Below, piece after piece: positions 33,402-43,096 of a DNA stretch of 64,000 nucleotides; within the stretch, counting starts at the first letter, position 1, and the number at the start of each line of letters is the position of its first letter. Origin of the DNA: an uncultured Salinisphaerales bacterium (GTDB lineage Bacteria > Pseudomonadota > Gammaproteobacteria > Nevskiales > CAJXLF01); assembly GCA_913055805.1 (NCBI GenBank), contig CAJXLF010000007.1, positions 1 to 64,000 of the forward strand, in the 5' to 3' direction. Made by a program: the position numbers and the translations under genes. The notes beneath the pieces were generated by a model. The model did not search any database. It saw nothing but the letters and a program-made list of their open reading frames with translations, and was not told where the DNA came from.

Positions 33402-34514
33402 ATGCAACAAGCAACTGCACACAACACATCACGTTTTGCACAACCTCTGCGTGAATTCTTTCAGCCGCTAGTCAGTCACGAGGGGTTGAGCTATTACCTG
33501 GAAGACTTGAACCCGCTCTGGTCGCTGACCGACTTTCGCGCCCGTGTGGTGCAGGTCATCAACGAGACGCATGACACCAAAACCTTTGTGCTGAAGGCGA
33601 ACCACCACTGGCGCGGTTTCAGCGCCGGCCAGAATGTGGGCGTGAATATCGAAATCGATGGCGTGACCCATAAGCGCCGTTACTCGATGTCCTGTATTCA
33701 GGATAGCCGCCGTCAGTTCCAGATCACCGTCAAGCGCGTGCCACAGGGCCGGGTTTCCAACTGGCTGCATGACCATATTCAGGTCGGTGATGTGCTGAAC
33801 ATGACGGCCGTGGCCGGCGACTTTGTGTTGCCGCCAGTGTTGCCGCAGAAGCTGCTGATGCTGGCCGCCGGCAGTGGTATCACGCCGTTGATGTCACAGT
33901 TGCAGACCCTGCTGGCCAATGGCTATGACGGGGACATCGAATTCCTGCATTACGTTCGCAGCCCGGTGGATCACATCTTCGGTGCGCGTCTCAAGGCGTT
34001 GGCGATCAAGCATTCCAATCTGCGCGTGCATTGGTGTGAAGAAGACGATGGCAAAGGCTCAGCGCCCGAGCGCTTCAGCCCTGAGCAGATTGCCCGCCGT
34101 GTGCCGGATTACCACGAGCGTCACGGCATGCTCTGCGGGCCGACCGGATTCATGGCAGCCGTACGCGAGCACTGGGAAGACGAGCAATTGACCGGTCAGT
34201 TGCAGTTCGAATATTTCGGCACACCGCCGATCATGCGTAACGCGGCCAACGGTGATATCGCCGTGGAAGTGTCGCTGGGCCGCAAGGCTCGCACGATCGA
34301 GTCCGCCGGCAACCAGTCGCTGCTGGAAGCGATGGAATCAGCCGGCGAAAGCCCGACCTATGGCTGTCGCATGGGCATCTGCCATGAGTGCAAATGTCGC
34401 AAAACGGCAGGCGTGGTGCGCAACGTGCTGACCGGCGAGCTTTCCACCGATGGCGATGAAAACATTCAACTCTGTATCTCCGTTGCCGAGAGCAACGTGA
34501 GCCTCGACTACTGA
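33402..34514 (+). CDS. desC: Desaturase electron-transfer reductase
   Basis: A 370-residue ferredoxin-NADP reductase fold protein. The FAD motif RRYSMSC, the NADP-binding LAAGSGITPLMSQL, and a C-terminal plant-type [2Fe-2S] domain (CRMGICHECKC and LCIS) are visible. The protein passes electrons from NADPH to the desaturase that follows. GAGGAGG precedes the ATG at 33402. The divergent TetR gene and the two palindromes match the desT-desCB arrangement known in Pseudomonas. The next gene starts about 20 bases after its stop. Confidence 0.9.
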   Translation: MQQATAHNTSRFAQPLREFFQPLVSHEGLSYYLEDLNPLWSLTDFRARVVQVINETHDTKTFVLKANHHWRGFSAGQNVGVNIEIDGVTHKRRYSMSCIQDSRRQFQITVKRVPQGRVSNWLHDHIQVGDVLNMTAVAGDFVLPPVLPQKLLMLAAGSGITPLMSQLQTLLANGYDGDIEFLHYVRSPVDHIFGARLKALAIKHSNLRVHWCEEDDGKGSAPERFSPEQIARRVPDYHERHGMLCGPTGFMAAVREHWEDEQLTGQLQFEYFGTPPIMRNAANGDIAVEVSLGRKARTIESAGNQSLLEAMESAGESPTYGCRMGICHECKCRKTAGVVRNVLTGELSTDGDENIQLCISVAESNVSLDY

Positions 34515-34534
34515 TGAACACTGGAGATCGCAAC

Positions 34535-35629
34535 ATGAAAAACACGACGCTTTCACCTGCCGATCTGGAGCAGTTCGGCAAGGAACTCGACGCCATCCGC
34601 GAAGCGGAAGTGGCTGATCTGGGCGAAAAGGATGCCCGTTATATCCGCCGTGTCATCAAGGCCCAGCGCTATCTGGCCCTGAGCGGCCGCACGCTGCTGT
34701 GGTTCGGTTTCATGCCGCCGGTGGCGATCGTGACCTGGCCGCTGGGCGCGCTGGCGCTGGGTGTGGCCAAAATCCTGGAAAACATGGAAATCGGCCATAA
34801 TGTCATGCATGGCCAGTACGACTGGATGGGCGATGCCCGCCTGCATTCGCAGACCTATGAATGGGACACCGTGTGCGACGGCGACCAGTGGCGGCATTCG
34901 CATAACTATATGCACCACACCTACACCAATGTGCTGGAGAAGGACCGTGATCTGGGCTATGCGATTCTGCGCATGGATGATCGTCAGGAATGGCGCCCCA
35001 TGTTTTTCTTCCAGCCAGTGTGGAATGCCTTGCTGGCGAGCAACTTCGACGCCGGCGTGGGGCTGCATGATGTCGAGTTCGAGAAGTACTGGAAAAAGGA
35101 GATTGACACCCAGGAGCTGTTGCAGCGCCTGAAGCCGTTCGCAAAGAAGGCCTCGCGGGTCTGGTTCAAGGACTACATCCTGTTTCCGCTGCTGTCGGGT
35201 CCGAACTTCCTGGGCGTAATGGCCGGCAACTTCGTCGCCAACCTGATCCGCAACTTCTGGGCCTACGCCATCATTTTCTGCGGCCATTTCCCCGAGGGCA
35301 CCGAGGTCTTCAGCTATACCGAGGATCAGCTCAAGGGTGAGACCAGGGGACAGTGGTATCTGCGCCAGATCCGCGGCTCGGCCAACATCACTGGCGGCAA
35401 GCTGTTCCATATTCTCAGCGGTAACCTGAGCCACCAGGTCGAACATCATCTGTATCCGGATGTGCCTGCGCATCGCTACGCCAACATGGCGCCCAAGGTG
35501 CAGGCGGTCTGCGAGAAGTACGGTGTGGCCTATAACACCGGCGGGTTCTTCAAGCAGCTGTTCAGCGTGCAGAAGAAGGTGTTCCGCTACGCCCTGCCGT
35601 CGCGTCGTCTGCAGGCCGCCGCCGCCTGA
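34535..35629 (+). CDS. desB: Acyl-CoA delta-9 desaturase
   Basis: A 364-residue membrane di-iron desaturase. The histidine boxes are all present: GHNVMH, HSHNYMHH and HQVEHH, followed by LYPDVPAHRY. Hydrophobic segments near residues 50-85 and 200-260 place it in the inner membrane. It introduces a cis double bond into long saturated acyl-CoA. The ATG at 34535 follows CTGGAGA. An in-frame ATG at 34514 overlaps the desC stop and is also possible. Confidence 0.92.
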   Translation: MKNTTLSPADLEQFGKELDAIREAEVADLGEKDARYIRRVIKAQRYLALSGRTLLWFGFMPPVAIVTWPLGALALGVAKILENMEIGHNVMHGQYDWMGDARLHSQTYEWDTVCDGDQWRHSHNYMHHTYTNVLEKDRDLGYAILRMDDRQEWRPMFFFQPVWNALLASNFDAGVGLHDVEFEKYWKKEIDTQELLQRLKPFAKKASRVWFKDYILFPLLSGPNFLGVMAGNFVANLIRNFWAYAIIFCGHFPEGTEVFSYTEDQLKGETRGQWYLRQIRGSANITGGKLFHILSGNLSHQVEHHLYPDVPAHRYANMAPKVQAVCEKYGVAYNTGGFFKQLFSVQKKVFRYALPSRRLQAAAA

Positions 35630-35639
35630 GGTCAGGACT

Positions 35640-36845
35640 GTGAATCCGGATATCAACCGCACTGTTGAAATGCGTCAGCGCCTGGCTGCGGCCGGGCGCC
35701 TGGCCAGCAGGGGTGCGGGACTGGCCTATCTGGGTACCGCCCTGGCGGCCGAAGTGCTGGATGTGGTCGAGCGTATGCACGGCACCATCGAACAACGCCC
35801 TATGCCGTTCGGCAAGCAGGGGCAGGATCGAACCCGGGGTATCACCGGTATTGTTTACCGGGGTATTCGCAACTGCTTCGAGGTCATCAATCATGCCCTG
35901 GGCGGGACCGCGCGGCAGTTGCAGGGTATGGCGAGGGAAGATGATGCGCCGGGTTGGACAGCTGTGCGCGCGGCCATCAACGGCGTCTGCGGAGACATTC
36001 TGGAGGCGCGCGAAAATCCCCTGGCTCAGCCGATGCAGCTGCTGAATCATCAGGGCAGGTCCGACGCATCAACGGTTGTTGTTTTCATTCATGGCCTGTG
36101 TATGAGTGAATTTGGCTGGCAGCGCGGCGCGTTTTCGGAATTCGAAACCTGGTGTCATGAGGTACTGGGCGCGCGCACGGCGCACCTGCGTTACAACAGT
36201 GGCCGGCGCATTTCTCACAACGGCCGTGAACTGGCGGCGCGGTTGGAAGAGTTTGTGGTTGAAGAAGGTGTTGAGCGCCTGATCCTGATCGGTCACAGCA
36301 TGGGCGGATTGCTCATTCGCAGTGCCTGTCATTATGCCCAGGACCTGCAATGGCCCGACAGGCTGACGCATGTGGCCATGCTTGGCACTCCGCATCACGG
36401 TGCGCCGCTTGAGCGTATTGGAAATCTCGCCAACGGCATTCTCAAGGTTTCACCCTATAGTCGGCCACTGTCCCGACTGGGCGATTTGCGTTCAGCGGGC
36501 ATCAAGGATTTACGCTTTGCCAACCTGATTGATGAAGACTGGTTTGGCGTGCCGCAGGATGTACACAGCAGCGGACGGCAGTCACAGCTACCGCTGGCGC
36601 CGCAGGCCGGTTATCTGTTGATTGCAGCCACCCGCTCAGAGGTCGCTGCACAACCGCCATGGCGGAGCAAGGATGACTTGCTGGTGCCGGTTGTCAGTGC
36701 ATGGGGCCTGGATGCGACTGGTGAGGAAAGTCTGGTTCATGCCCGAATACAGCGGGAGCTTCTGCTGAATACCGGGCATCTGGCCCTGCTTGGTAGCCCC
36801 GACGCCATGCAGCTGTTGAGGGGCTGGCTTGCTCCGTCGGCCTGA
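35640..36845 (+). CDS. Alpha/beta hydrolase (PGAP1/esterase-like)
   Basis: A 401-residue hydrolase with a helical N-terminal part and a catalytic domain starting about residue 140. The oxyanion region is VFIHGLCMSEFGW, the nucleophile elbow GHSMGGLL, and His is near TGHLALL. It has no clear signal peptide. The GTG at 35640, ten bases after the desB stop, is chosen for AGGTCAGG upstream, and ATG 35670 is an alternative. It may be cotranscribed with desCB. The substrate is unknown, probably a lipid ester. Confidence 0.82.
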   Translation: MNPDINRTVEMRQRLAAAGRLASRGAGLAYLGTALAAEVLDVVERMHGTIEQRPMPFGKQGQDRTRGITGIVYRGIRNCFEVINHALGGTARQLQGMAREDDAPGWTAVRAAINGVCGDILEARENPLAQPMQLLNHQGRSDASTVVVFIHGLCMSEFGWQRGAFSEFETWCHEVLGARTAHLRYNSGRRISHNGRELAARLEEFVVEEGVERLILIGHSMGGLLIRSACHYAQDLQWPDRLTHVAMLGTPHHGAPLERIGNLANGILKVSPYSRPLSRLGDLRSAGIKDLRFANLIDEDWFGVPQDVHSSGRQSQLPLAPQAGYLLIAATRSEVAAQPPWRSKDDLLVPVVSAWGLDATGEESLVHARIQRELLLNTGHLALLGSPDAMQLLRGWLAPSA

Positions 36846-36985
36846 AGCCTTTATTGACTGCATAATTGTTCTGGGGCAGATAGAATCTTCCCATGGATAA
36901 GCACCGCAAGTGAATGCGGTACCTTCAACAATAACAAACTGGTCCGCAAGCAAATTTCGGACTGGCTTGGGAAGCAGTCGAAGCT

Positions 36986-38044
36986 ATGCAACAAGGGCTA
37001 TTTTTTTTCGGCAGTCTGATGCTCACTGCAGTGATGATCCCGGCGTTACGGCAACTGGCTGAGCGCATTGGCCTGGTTGACCAGCCCGGCGAACGTAAAA
37101 CTCACGAAGGCATCATTCCCATTCACGGTGGTGTATGTTTGGCGCTCGTCGTTTTGATCGCCGGTGTGGTGTTGCACCAGCTACAGTCATTGAGTAACGC
37201 CGAATGGGTGTTCTTGCTCGGACTGATGCTGTTTGCCGTGATCGGCGTGCTGGACGATCTGCGAGATCTGTCTGCGCGTCTGCGTCTGGTCGCGGAAGTC
37301 ATTCTGCTGTTCTGGCTGATGAGCTCATATGATTTTCATATTGACCAACTGGGTGATCTTTGGGGTTATGGTGATGTCAGCCTGGGCTGGCTGACCTGGC
37401 CGTTCACGCTGTTTGCGATTTTCTGTCTGATCAACGGCATGAATATGCTGGATGGCATGGATGGTCTGGCTGGTGGCATTGCAGCCATCAGCCTTGGCTG
37501 GTTCATGATTTCTGCTCTGCATGCAGAAGTGCCGCTGACACCCGTGCTATGGGCATTATCGGGCGCTTTGTTGGCTTTCCTGTTTTATAACGTCCGCAGC
37601 CCCTGGCGCTCGCGGGCCGCGGTATTCATGGGTGATGCCGGTAGTCTGGTGCTTGGATTCACGCTCTGCTGGTGTTGTATTGCATTTACCCAGCACGGTA
37701 TTGATGGCGCCGGTTTTGCTCTGAGTCCTATGACGGCCGTATGGATTATGGCTCTGCCAGTGATTGATACCGTTTACGTGGTGCTCAAGCGTGCCCGTAG
37801 CGGAGTGGGTATTTTTACCCCTGGCCGCGACCACATTCATCACCGTGTTCAGCAACTCGGTTTCTCGGATACGGCGGTGGTGTACCTGCTGTGGCTTGTA
37901 TCCGCTGTGCTGGGTGGTATCGGCGTGCTGGCGGATATGTTGCAGGTACCCGAGCCTGTGATGTGCTACGGCTTTATTGTCATGGCGGTGCTTTACTACT
38001 TCGCGGCATCGAAAATGCAACACTCTTCCGATCAGGAAGCCTAG
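36986..38044 (+). CDS. WecA-type undecaprenyl-phosphate sugar-phosphate transferase
   Basis: A 352-residue polyprenyl-phosphate N-acetylhexosamine-1-phosphate transferase with about ten membrane helices. Landmarks are GVLDDLRDL, NMLDGMDGLAGG, MGDAGSLVLGF and the terminal GRDHIHHR. These agree with WecA/Rfe, which starts O-antigen and other glycan lipids using UDP-GlcNAc, as distinct from MraY. No other glycan genes are adjacent. The nearest is the glycosyltransferase at 45.8 kb. Confidence 0.9.
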   Translation: MQQGLFFFGSLMLTAVMIPALRQLAERIGLVDQPGERKTHEGIIPIHGGVCLALVVLIAGVVLHQLQSLSNAEWVFLLGLMLFAVIGVLDDLRDLSARLRLVAEVILLFWLMSSYDFHIDQLGDLWGYGDVSLGWLTWPFTLFAIFCLINGMNMLDGMDGLAGGIAAISLGWFMISALHAEVPLTPVLWALSGALLAFLFYNVRSPWRSRAAVFMGDAGSLVLGFTLCWCCIAFTQHGIDGAGFALSPMTAVWIMALPVIDTVYVVLKRARSGVGIFTPGRDHIHHRVQQLGFSDTAVVYLLWLVSAVLGGIGVLADMLQVPEPVMCYGFIVMAVLYYFAASKMQHSSDQEA

Positions 38045-38047
38045 ACA

Positions 38048-38962
38048 ATGGTTGCGGTAGCAGACGCAGTGGAACGGCGTCAGGGTCACGTGAAGAGTAA
38101 CGGTATTGAACTTTGCTACGAGGACTGGGGCGCGGTAACCGATCCGCCCGTGGTTCTTATCATGGGGATGGGGGCTCAGTTGGTCGGGTGGCCGCCGGGA
38201 CTTTGTGATGCACTGGTGGCAGGCGGGCGGCGTGTCATACGTTTTGATAATCGTGATATCGGTCTCTCGGCCAAACTGGATCATGCCGGCCCGGTAACCT
38301 CAACGCAGTTAGCGTACCTGCGCGCCAAGCTGGGTATGTCTGTGAAAGCGCCTTATACCCTGTTCGATATGGCACATGATGTTGTCGGATTGCTGGACGG
38401 TCTCGAGATTAGCCGCGCACATGTCGTGGGAGCGTCAATGGGCGGCATGATCGCCCAGATACTGGCGGCCAGGCATGAGGCAAGAGTGGCCAGCCTCACG
38501 TCCATCATGTCCACGTCCGGCGCACGCTGGTTGCCGGAAGGTAAATTCAGGGCGCTGAAGCGGTTGGCGACAGCGCCGCCTTCTCGCGAGCGCGAGGATA
38601 TGATTCACCACTTTTCCACGACGCTGAAAATCATTGGCAGTCCCGGTTATCCCATGACCGGGGAAGAATTGCGGAATCGGGTAACCACGGGCATTGATCG
38701 CGCCTATTACCCGGCTGGCTCTGCCCGGCAAATGCTGGCGGTACTCGCCAGCGGCTCGCGCGTCCGTCTGTTGCGGAATATTTCCGTTCCCAGTCTGGTG
38801 ATACATGGCTCGCATGATCCTTTGGTGCCTGTTTCACATGGAAAACATACGGCGTCCTGCATTCCTGGCGCCCGCCTGGAAGTGATTCGCGGCATGGGGC
38901 ACGATTTGCCACCGCGTCTTTTGCCGCGCATTGCCGATCTGATTCTGGAGCATACTGCTTGA
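38048..38962 (+). CDS. Alpha/beta hydrolase
   Basis: A 304-residue hydrolase. Nucleophile elbow GASMGGMIAQ, oxyanion region LIMGMGAQLVGWP, Asp in GSHDPLVPV and His in GMGHDLP. The opening GIELCYEDWG resembles the TAP/epoxide-hydrolase-like branch. It begins three bases after the wecA-type gene and overlaps no signal peptide, so it is cytosolic. Substrate unknown. Downstream is the signalling locus. Confidence 0.85.
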   Translation: MVAVADAVERRQGHVKSNGIELCYEDWGAVTDPPVVLIMGMGAQLVGWPPGLCDALVAGGRRVIRFDNRDIGLSAKLDHAGPVTSTQLAYLRAKLGMSVKAPYTLFDMAHDVVGLLDGLEISRAHVVGASMGGMIAQILAARHEARVASLTSIMSTSGARWLPEGKFRALKRLATAPPSREREDMIHHFSTTLKIIGSPGYPMTGEELRNRVTTGIDRAYYPAGSARQMLAVLASGSRVRLLRNISVPSLVIHGSHDPLVPVSHGKHTASCIPGARLEVIRGMGHDLPPRLLPRIADLILEHTA

Positions 38963-39078
38963 TGTCATGCCGTTACCCGGCGGCAGAGTGTCAGCGGAAT
39001 TTCTTTCGCAAACAGACGCCTAGACAAGCATTTGGGCGCATTCCACGTTATCCTGAAGATAAGCTTGGAATCGTGGAA

Positions 39079-39519
39079 ATGTGGCAGAAGCGAATTGCGA
39101 AAGTCCTGCTTTGGCTTGGAGGTGTCGTCTGTCTGGCGGTGATGCCGACGCTATGGGCTGCGGAGCCCGTGATGGCGGAGGCGCGCGCCCGACAGGAGTC
39201 TCTGGATCTGACCACATTGCGGGCCATTTTTACATTGCGTAAACGGCGTTGGTCGGATGGCCAGCCCATCCGGGTGTTTGTGCTCGATGAAGACAGCGAT
39301 GTGCATCAGGCTTTCGTCAAGAACAGGCTGCGCATGTTTCCCTACCAGTTGCGTCAGCACTGGAACCGGGTGGTGTTCTCGGGTACCGGCCCTGCGCCAC
39401 AGAGTTTCGAGGACGAGGCGGCCATGCTTGAGGCTCTGGTTAGTACCCCGAACGCGATCGGCTACAGCACCGGAGAGAATTTGCCGGAAGGTGTGGTCGC
39501 CATCGAGGTAAGACGATGA
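39079..39519 (+). CDS. PstS-like periplasmic protein
   Basis: A 146-residue exported protein with a signal peptide ending TLWAAEP. The mature part has FVKNRLRMFPYQLRQHWNRVVF and TPNAIGYSTGENLP, like the C-terminal half of phosphate-binding PstS-type proteins. The first lobe appears absent, so it may not bind phosphate itself. The ATG at 39079 starts the signal peptide. A start at 38959 would add 40 residues with no hydrophobic lead. It overlaps the hybrid kinase by four bases and probably acts as its sensory partner. Confidence 0.7.
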   Translation: MWQKRIAKVLLWLGGVVCLAVMPTLWAAEPVMAEARARQESLDLTTLRAIFTLRKRRWSDGQPIRVFVLDEDSDVHQAFVKNRLRMFPYQLRQHWNRVVFSGTGPAPQSFEDEAAMLEALVSTPNAIGYSTGENLPEGVVAIEVRR

Positions 39520-41870
39520 CTGCGCGTGCCGCCACCGGGCGTACCCACGGGCTGAGCCTGCGCTGGCGCCTGTTATGGCAGGCCGGCGTGGTGCTGGTGG
39601 GGCTGCTGGCCAGTCTGCTATGGCTGGGCCGCGGCCAGATGCTTGCGCAATATGCGGACATGCGTGCAGACATCAGGCAACAGCAGGAGCGGTTGCTCGA
39701 CACGCTGTTGCGGACCACGGCGGACGGGTTGGTGGCTCTGAGCGATCCGGTGAGTGCTCTGGTGGGTCTCAAGGAAGGGCGGATCAGCCGCGCCAATGTG
39801 GCGGCCAGTCTGGAGGCCAACGAAGGCACTTTGGCACTGGAATTCGGATTGGCGGGACTGTGGATCTACGAAAAATCGGGATTGCTGGCCAAGAGTCAGT
39901 TTTTCCAGGAAACCGAGATCGACATTGCCTGGATGCAGGCCAAGGCCAGCACCAGTCTCGCGCAGGAAACGCCGGTCGCGGATTTGCGTTGTGCGCCGGA
40001 TTGCTGGCTGACAGTGTTTGCACCGGTAGTCAGCGGAGACGGTCAGGGCAGGGTGCTGGTCATGGCGCGGCCGGTCGGGCAGATGGTGCTGGATCTGGCG
40101 CGTGTCAGTGGCGCCGATGTCATGTTTCTGGCGCCGGCCGAAACCTATGCAGAAGCCTGGGGCTACCGTATCGCTGCCGCGACCGAACTGGGTCAGTCAC
40201 AGGACTGGCTGCTGAGTGCGCAGACGCAGGTTTCCGCGCTGCGGCCGGATCAGGTCTATGTTATCCAGGTCAACAAGCGCGCCTATGAAATACGCCTGAT
40301 CTCCGAAGGCTGGCAGGAAGAGGGGCATTACTGGCTGCTGGTGTCGGATGTGACACAGGCGCGGGCAAGTATCGAGAGCGATGTGCGTCTGTTGTCCCTG
40401 TTGATGGCGCTGGTGGTGCTGGCCCTGGCCGCGGCCATCTATCTGGTGCTGCAGCGACCGACGCGTGATGCGCTCAAGGTGGCTTCCGCGTTACCGGTGC
40501 TGGCGGAGCGTGATTATCCGGCTGTACGCAGGATTCTGGGTAAGTCGGGCGTCATGCCGCGGGATGAAATCGACTGGCTGCGTTCGCTGACTTTGCGATT
40601 GACCGATGATCTGGAGGCGATTGAAAAACGTCTTGGCCAGCAATCGCAGGAACTGGTGGAGCGGAACAACGAATTATCGGAACTGACCGGGCAACTGGAA
40701 AAGCGCGTCCGCGAGCGCACGGCGGAACTGGCCAAGGCCAAGGATCAGGCGCTGGCGGCGTCCGCGACCAAGTCCCAGTTCCTGGCCAACATGAGTCACG
40801 AAATCCGCACCCCCATGAATGGTGTGCTGGGTATGGCGCAGTTGCTGATGGAAGCCGAGCTGCCGCATGAGCAAAAGGAAGACGTGCGGGTTCTCAAGGA
40901 AAGCGCCGAGGCATTGTTGGCGCTGCTCAATGACATCCTGGACCTGTCCAAGATCGAAGCCGGGCGCATGAGCCTGCACGAGGAAGACTTCGACCTCAAG
41001 AACATACTGGAACAGGCCGTGTTGCTACTCAGGACCAATGCGGAACGGGCCGGTATCAAGCTCGGCTGGCGCATGTCGCCGGAAGTACCGGGCCGGCTTT
41101 ACGGTGATCCTGTGCGGGTGCGCCAGGTGGTGCTGAATCTGCTCGGTAATGCCGTGAAGTTCACCTCCGAGGGTGAGGTGGAGATAAGCGTGGAGCCGGA
41201 CCCGGAGTCCGCACGCAGTCTGCGTTTCTGTGTGCGTGATACCGGTATCGGGATTGAGCAGGACAAGCTGGAGCAGATTTTCGAACAGTTTGCCCAGGCG
41301 GATGATTCCAATGCCCGCAGGGCGCAGGGCACGGGTCTGGGACTGGCGATCAGCCGTCAGTTGGTCGATATGATGGGTGGTCGCATGTGGGCAGAAAGCG
41401 AGCTCGGTAAAGGTTCGCGTTTCTATTTCGTGTTGCCGGTACGCTCCGGCGGCGGCCAGTCCGGGGTTGTCGAGAAAAAGACCGAGGCGCAGGGTTTGCC
41501 GCCCCTGAAGGTGCTGGTCGTGGAAGACAACGCCGTAAACAGAATACTGGCCGAGAAGATGCTGGCCCGCATGGGGCATGATGTGACGATGGCCGAGAAC
41601 GGCAAGGTGGCGGTGGAGCGTTGTAATCAGGACAGCTACGACATTGTCCTGATGGATCTGCAAATGCCCGAAATGGATGGCATCGAGGCGACCCGGAAAA
41701 TCATGGCCGAGCATCCCGAGGCGGTGATCCTCGGCTTGACGGCCAGCGCCACGACCGAAACCGTGAGGGAGTGCAAAGACGCGGGTATGCGGGATGTGGT
41801 GACCAAGCCTATCGTGATGGAAGCGCTGGAAAAAACCCTCAAGGGCGTGCGCAAGGAAATGGCCAGCTGA
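39516..41870 (+). CDS. Hybrid sensor histidine kinase
   Basis: A 784-residue kinase with membrane helices at about residues 17-38 and 288-308, enclosing a periplasmic sensor of about 250 residues, then a coiled coil. The phospho-acceptor His lies in MSHEIRTPMNGVLG, the ATP-binding domain has LLGNAVKFTSEG, DTGIGI and GTGLGLAI, and the C-terminal receiver has VEDNAVN and IVLMDLQMPEMDG. It therefore needs an HPt protein for onward transfer, and an HPt gene lies 1.2 kb downstream. It is coupled by a four-base overlap to the PstS-like gene. Confidence 0.93.
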   Translation: MTARAATGRTHGLSLRWRLLWQAGVVLVGLLASLLWLGRGQMLAQYADMRADIRQQQERLLDTLLRTTADGLVALSDPVSALVGLKEGRISRANVAASLEANEGTLALEFGLAGLWIYEKSGLLAKSQFFQETEIDIAWMQAKASTSLAQETPVADLRCAPDCWLTVFAPVVSGDGQGRVLVMARPVGQMVLDLARVSGADVMFLAPAETYAEAWGYRIAAATELGQSQDWLLSAQTQVSALRPDQVYVIQVNKRAYEIRLISEGWQEEGHYWLLVSDVTQARASIESDVRLLSLLMALVVLALAAAIYLVLQRPTRDALKVASALPVLAERDYPAVRRILGKSGVMPRDEIDWLRSLTLRLTDDLEAIEKRLGQQSQELVERNNELSELTGQLEKRVRERTAELAKAKDQALAASATKSQFLANMSHEIRTPMNGVLGMAQLLMEAELPHEQKEDVRVLKESAEALLALLNDILDLSKIEAGRMSLHEEDFDLKNILEQAVLLLRTNAERAGIKLGWRMSPEVPGRLYGDPVRVRQVVLNLLGNAVKFTSEGEVEISVEPDPESARSLRFCVRDTGIGIEQDKLEQIFEQFAQADDSNARRAQGTGLGLAISRQLVDMMGGRMWAESELGKGSRFYFVLPVRSGGGQSGVVEKKTEAQGLPPLKVLVVEDNAVNRILAEKMLARMGHDVTMAENGKVAVERCNQDSYDIVLMDLQMPEMDGIEATRKIMAEHPEAVILGLTASATTETVRECKDAGMRDVVTKPIVMEALEKTLKGVRKEMAS

Positions 41871-41878
41871 TACGCGGC

Positions 41879-43012
41879 TTAGTCCCAGCTATAGGCCACA
41901 GACAGTCCCAGCGCATCTACATTGTCCAGACCCTGGGTGGCGCCCGGCAGATCGCCATCTACCCGCCGCCAGGCCAGGCGGGTGGAAATGTCACCATCTC
42001 CCCAGTAATAAACACCACCCACAACCAGTTCCTCAGTATCGCCCTGGCCGATGTCGATATGCACGCCGGTTGCAAAAACCTGCCACTTCTCGAAGGAATA
42101 AAGCATGTTCAGCGTCAGACCCTCGATGGTGGACTCCACGTTCTCGATGTCCAGTTCGAAGGCTTCCAGTGATGGCTGGAAATTGCCGATGCTGGTTTGC
42201 AGGCCGATGTTATAAGCATCCACACGCACATCGCCGAGTTCCTGGGCAATCCAGCCGGCGTCTACCTGATATTCCACATTACGGAAGTCAAAGCCCAGAT
42301 AGGTAGCCCTGTTGTTCTGATCTTCCACAACAGTCATGACCTGTGGTGGCGTGCCGCCCAGTCCGGTGACGCTGTCCAGTCCGAGTAGTCCGGCGAACAG
42401 AAAATCAAGCGGGCCGGCGGTGCCGGGAATGACCACGACTCTTTCAACGGCTTCTTTCTCTGGCTCGTATATGGCCGCCTTAAGCCCCCAGCGGTCACCA
42501 CGCAGATCGAGCCCTACTCCCTCCTCGGAGAGCGTAACCAGGTCGTAATAGGCATTGAGCAGAAAAGACTGGGGAAAGACGAGGCCTGGTTGAGTGGTAG
42601 GCGTGATGCGTTGGCTACCATAAAGACCCAGTGGCACGATAATCTTGCCGGCGCGCAGATTCATGTCCAGCCCGAGTAGCTGGTTGCGCCAGGTGCCCTG
42701 GGCAAGGGTGATATCGGGCTCCTCTTCCTCGTCCTGGCTGACAATGACCTGGCCGCCGAAATGCTCTCCCTGCAGGCTGGCAGAGAGGCCATAAAAGAGG
42801 CTGTCTTCGAGCGTACCCTGGCAGGCGCGGTTGTTGCATTCAATATCTTCGCTGGCATCAACGCCCGCATATCCGACGTAACCCCGCAAGTCATAATCCC
42901 AGGCCAGCAGGGTCGGACTGATCAGCAAGCCGGCAAGCAGGCCGACCCTGCGCAGGCCTGGCAGTAAGCTCGGTGCGCATGAGTGCCTGCTCGTTTCTGA
43001 AGTCCAGATCAT
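41879..43012 (-). CDS. Outer membrane beta-barrel protein
   Basis: A 377-residue protein with a signal peptide ending LLAWDYD and an alternating polar/aromatic pattern typical of outer membrane barrels, such as NLRAGKIIVPLGLYGS and ATYLGFDFRNVEYQVDAGWI. It ends SVAYSWD rather than the usual terminal Phe. Two Cys (CNNRAC) lie near the N-terminus and could form a disulfide. It faces the hybrid kinase gene convergently. Proteins like this often pair with PstS-like and kinase genes, but the substrate is unknown. Confidence 0.7.
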   Translation of the reverse strand: MIWTSETSRHSCAPSLLPGLRRVGLLAGLLISPTLLAWDYDLRGYVGYAGVDASEDIECNNRACQGTLEDSLFYGLSASLQGEHFGGQVIVSQDEEEEPDITLAQGTWRNQLLGLDMNLRAGKIIVPLGLYGSQRITPTTQPGLVFPQSFLLNAYYDLVTLSEEGVGLDLRGDRWGLKAAIYEPEKEAVERVVVIPGTAGPLDFLFAGLLGLDSVTGLGGTPPQVMTVVEDQNNRATYLGFDFRNVEYQVDAGWIAQELGDVRVDAYNIGLQTSIGNFQPSLEAFELDIENVESTIEGLTLNMLYSFEKWQVFATGVHIDIGQGDTEELVVGGVYYWGDGDISTRLAWRRVDGDLPGATQGLDNVDALGLSVAYSWD

Positions 43013-43096
43013 TGATTGTCAGATGCCCGGTGTTCTCGTCGTCTCCACCGCGTCTAAGTTACTCGTAGACAAGCTTTTTGTCGATTCCGGCGGTGT

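Noticed and set aside
36854-36886. Promoter TTGACT with TAGAAT before the WecA-type gene
   Set aside because: The spacer would be 21 bases, too long for a standard sigma-70 promoter.
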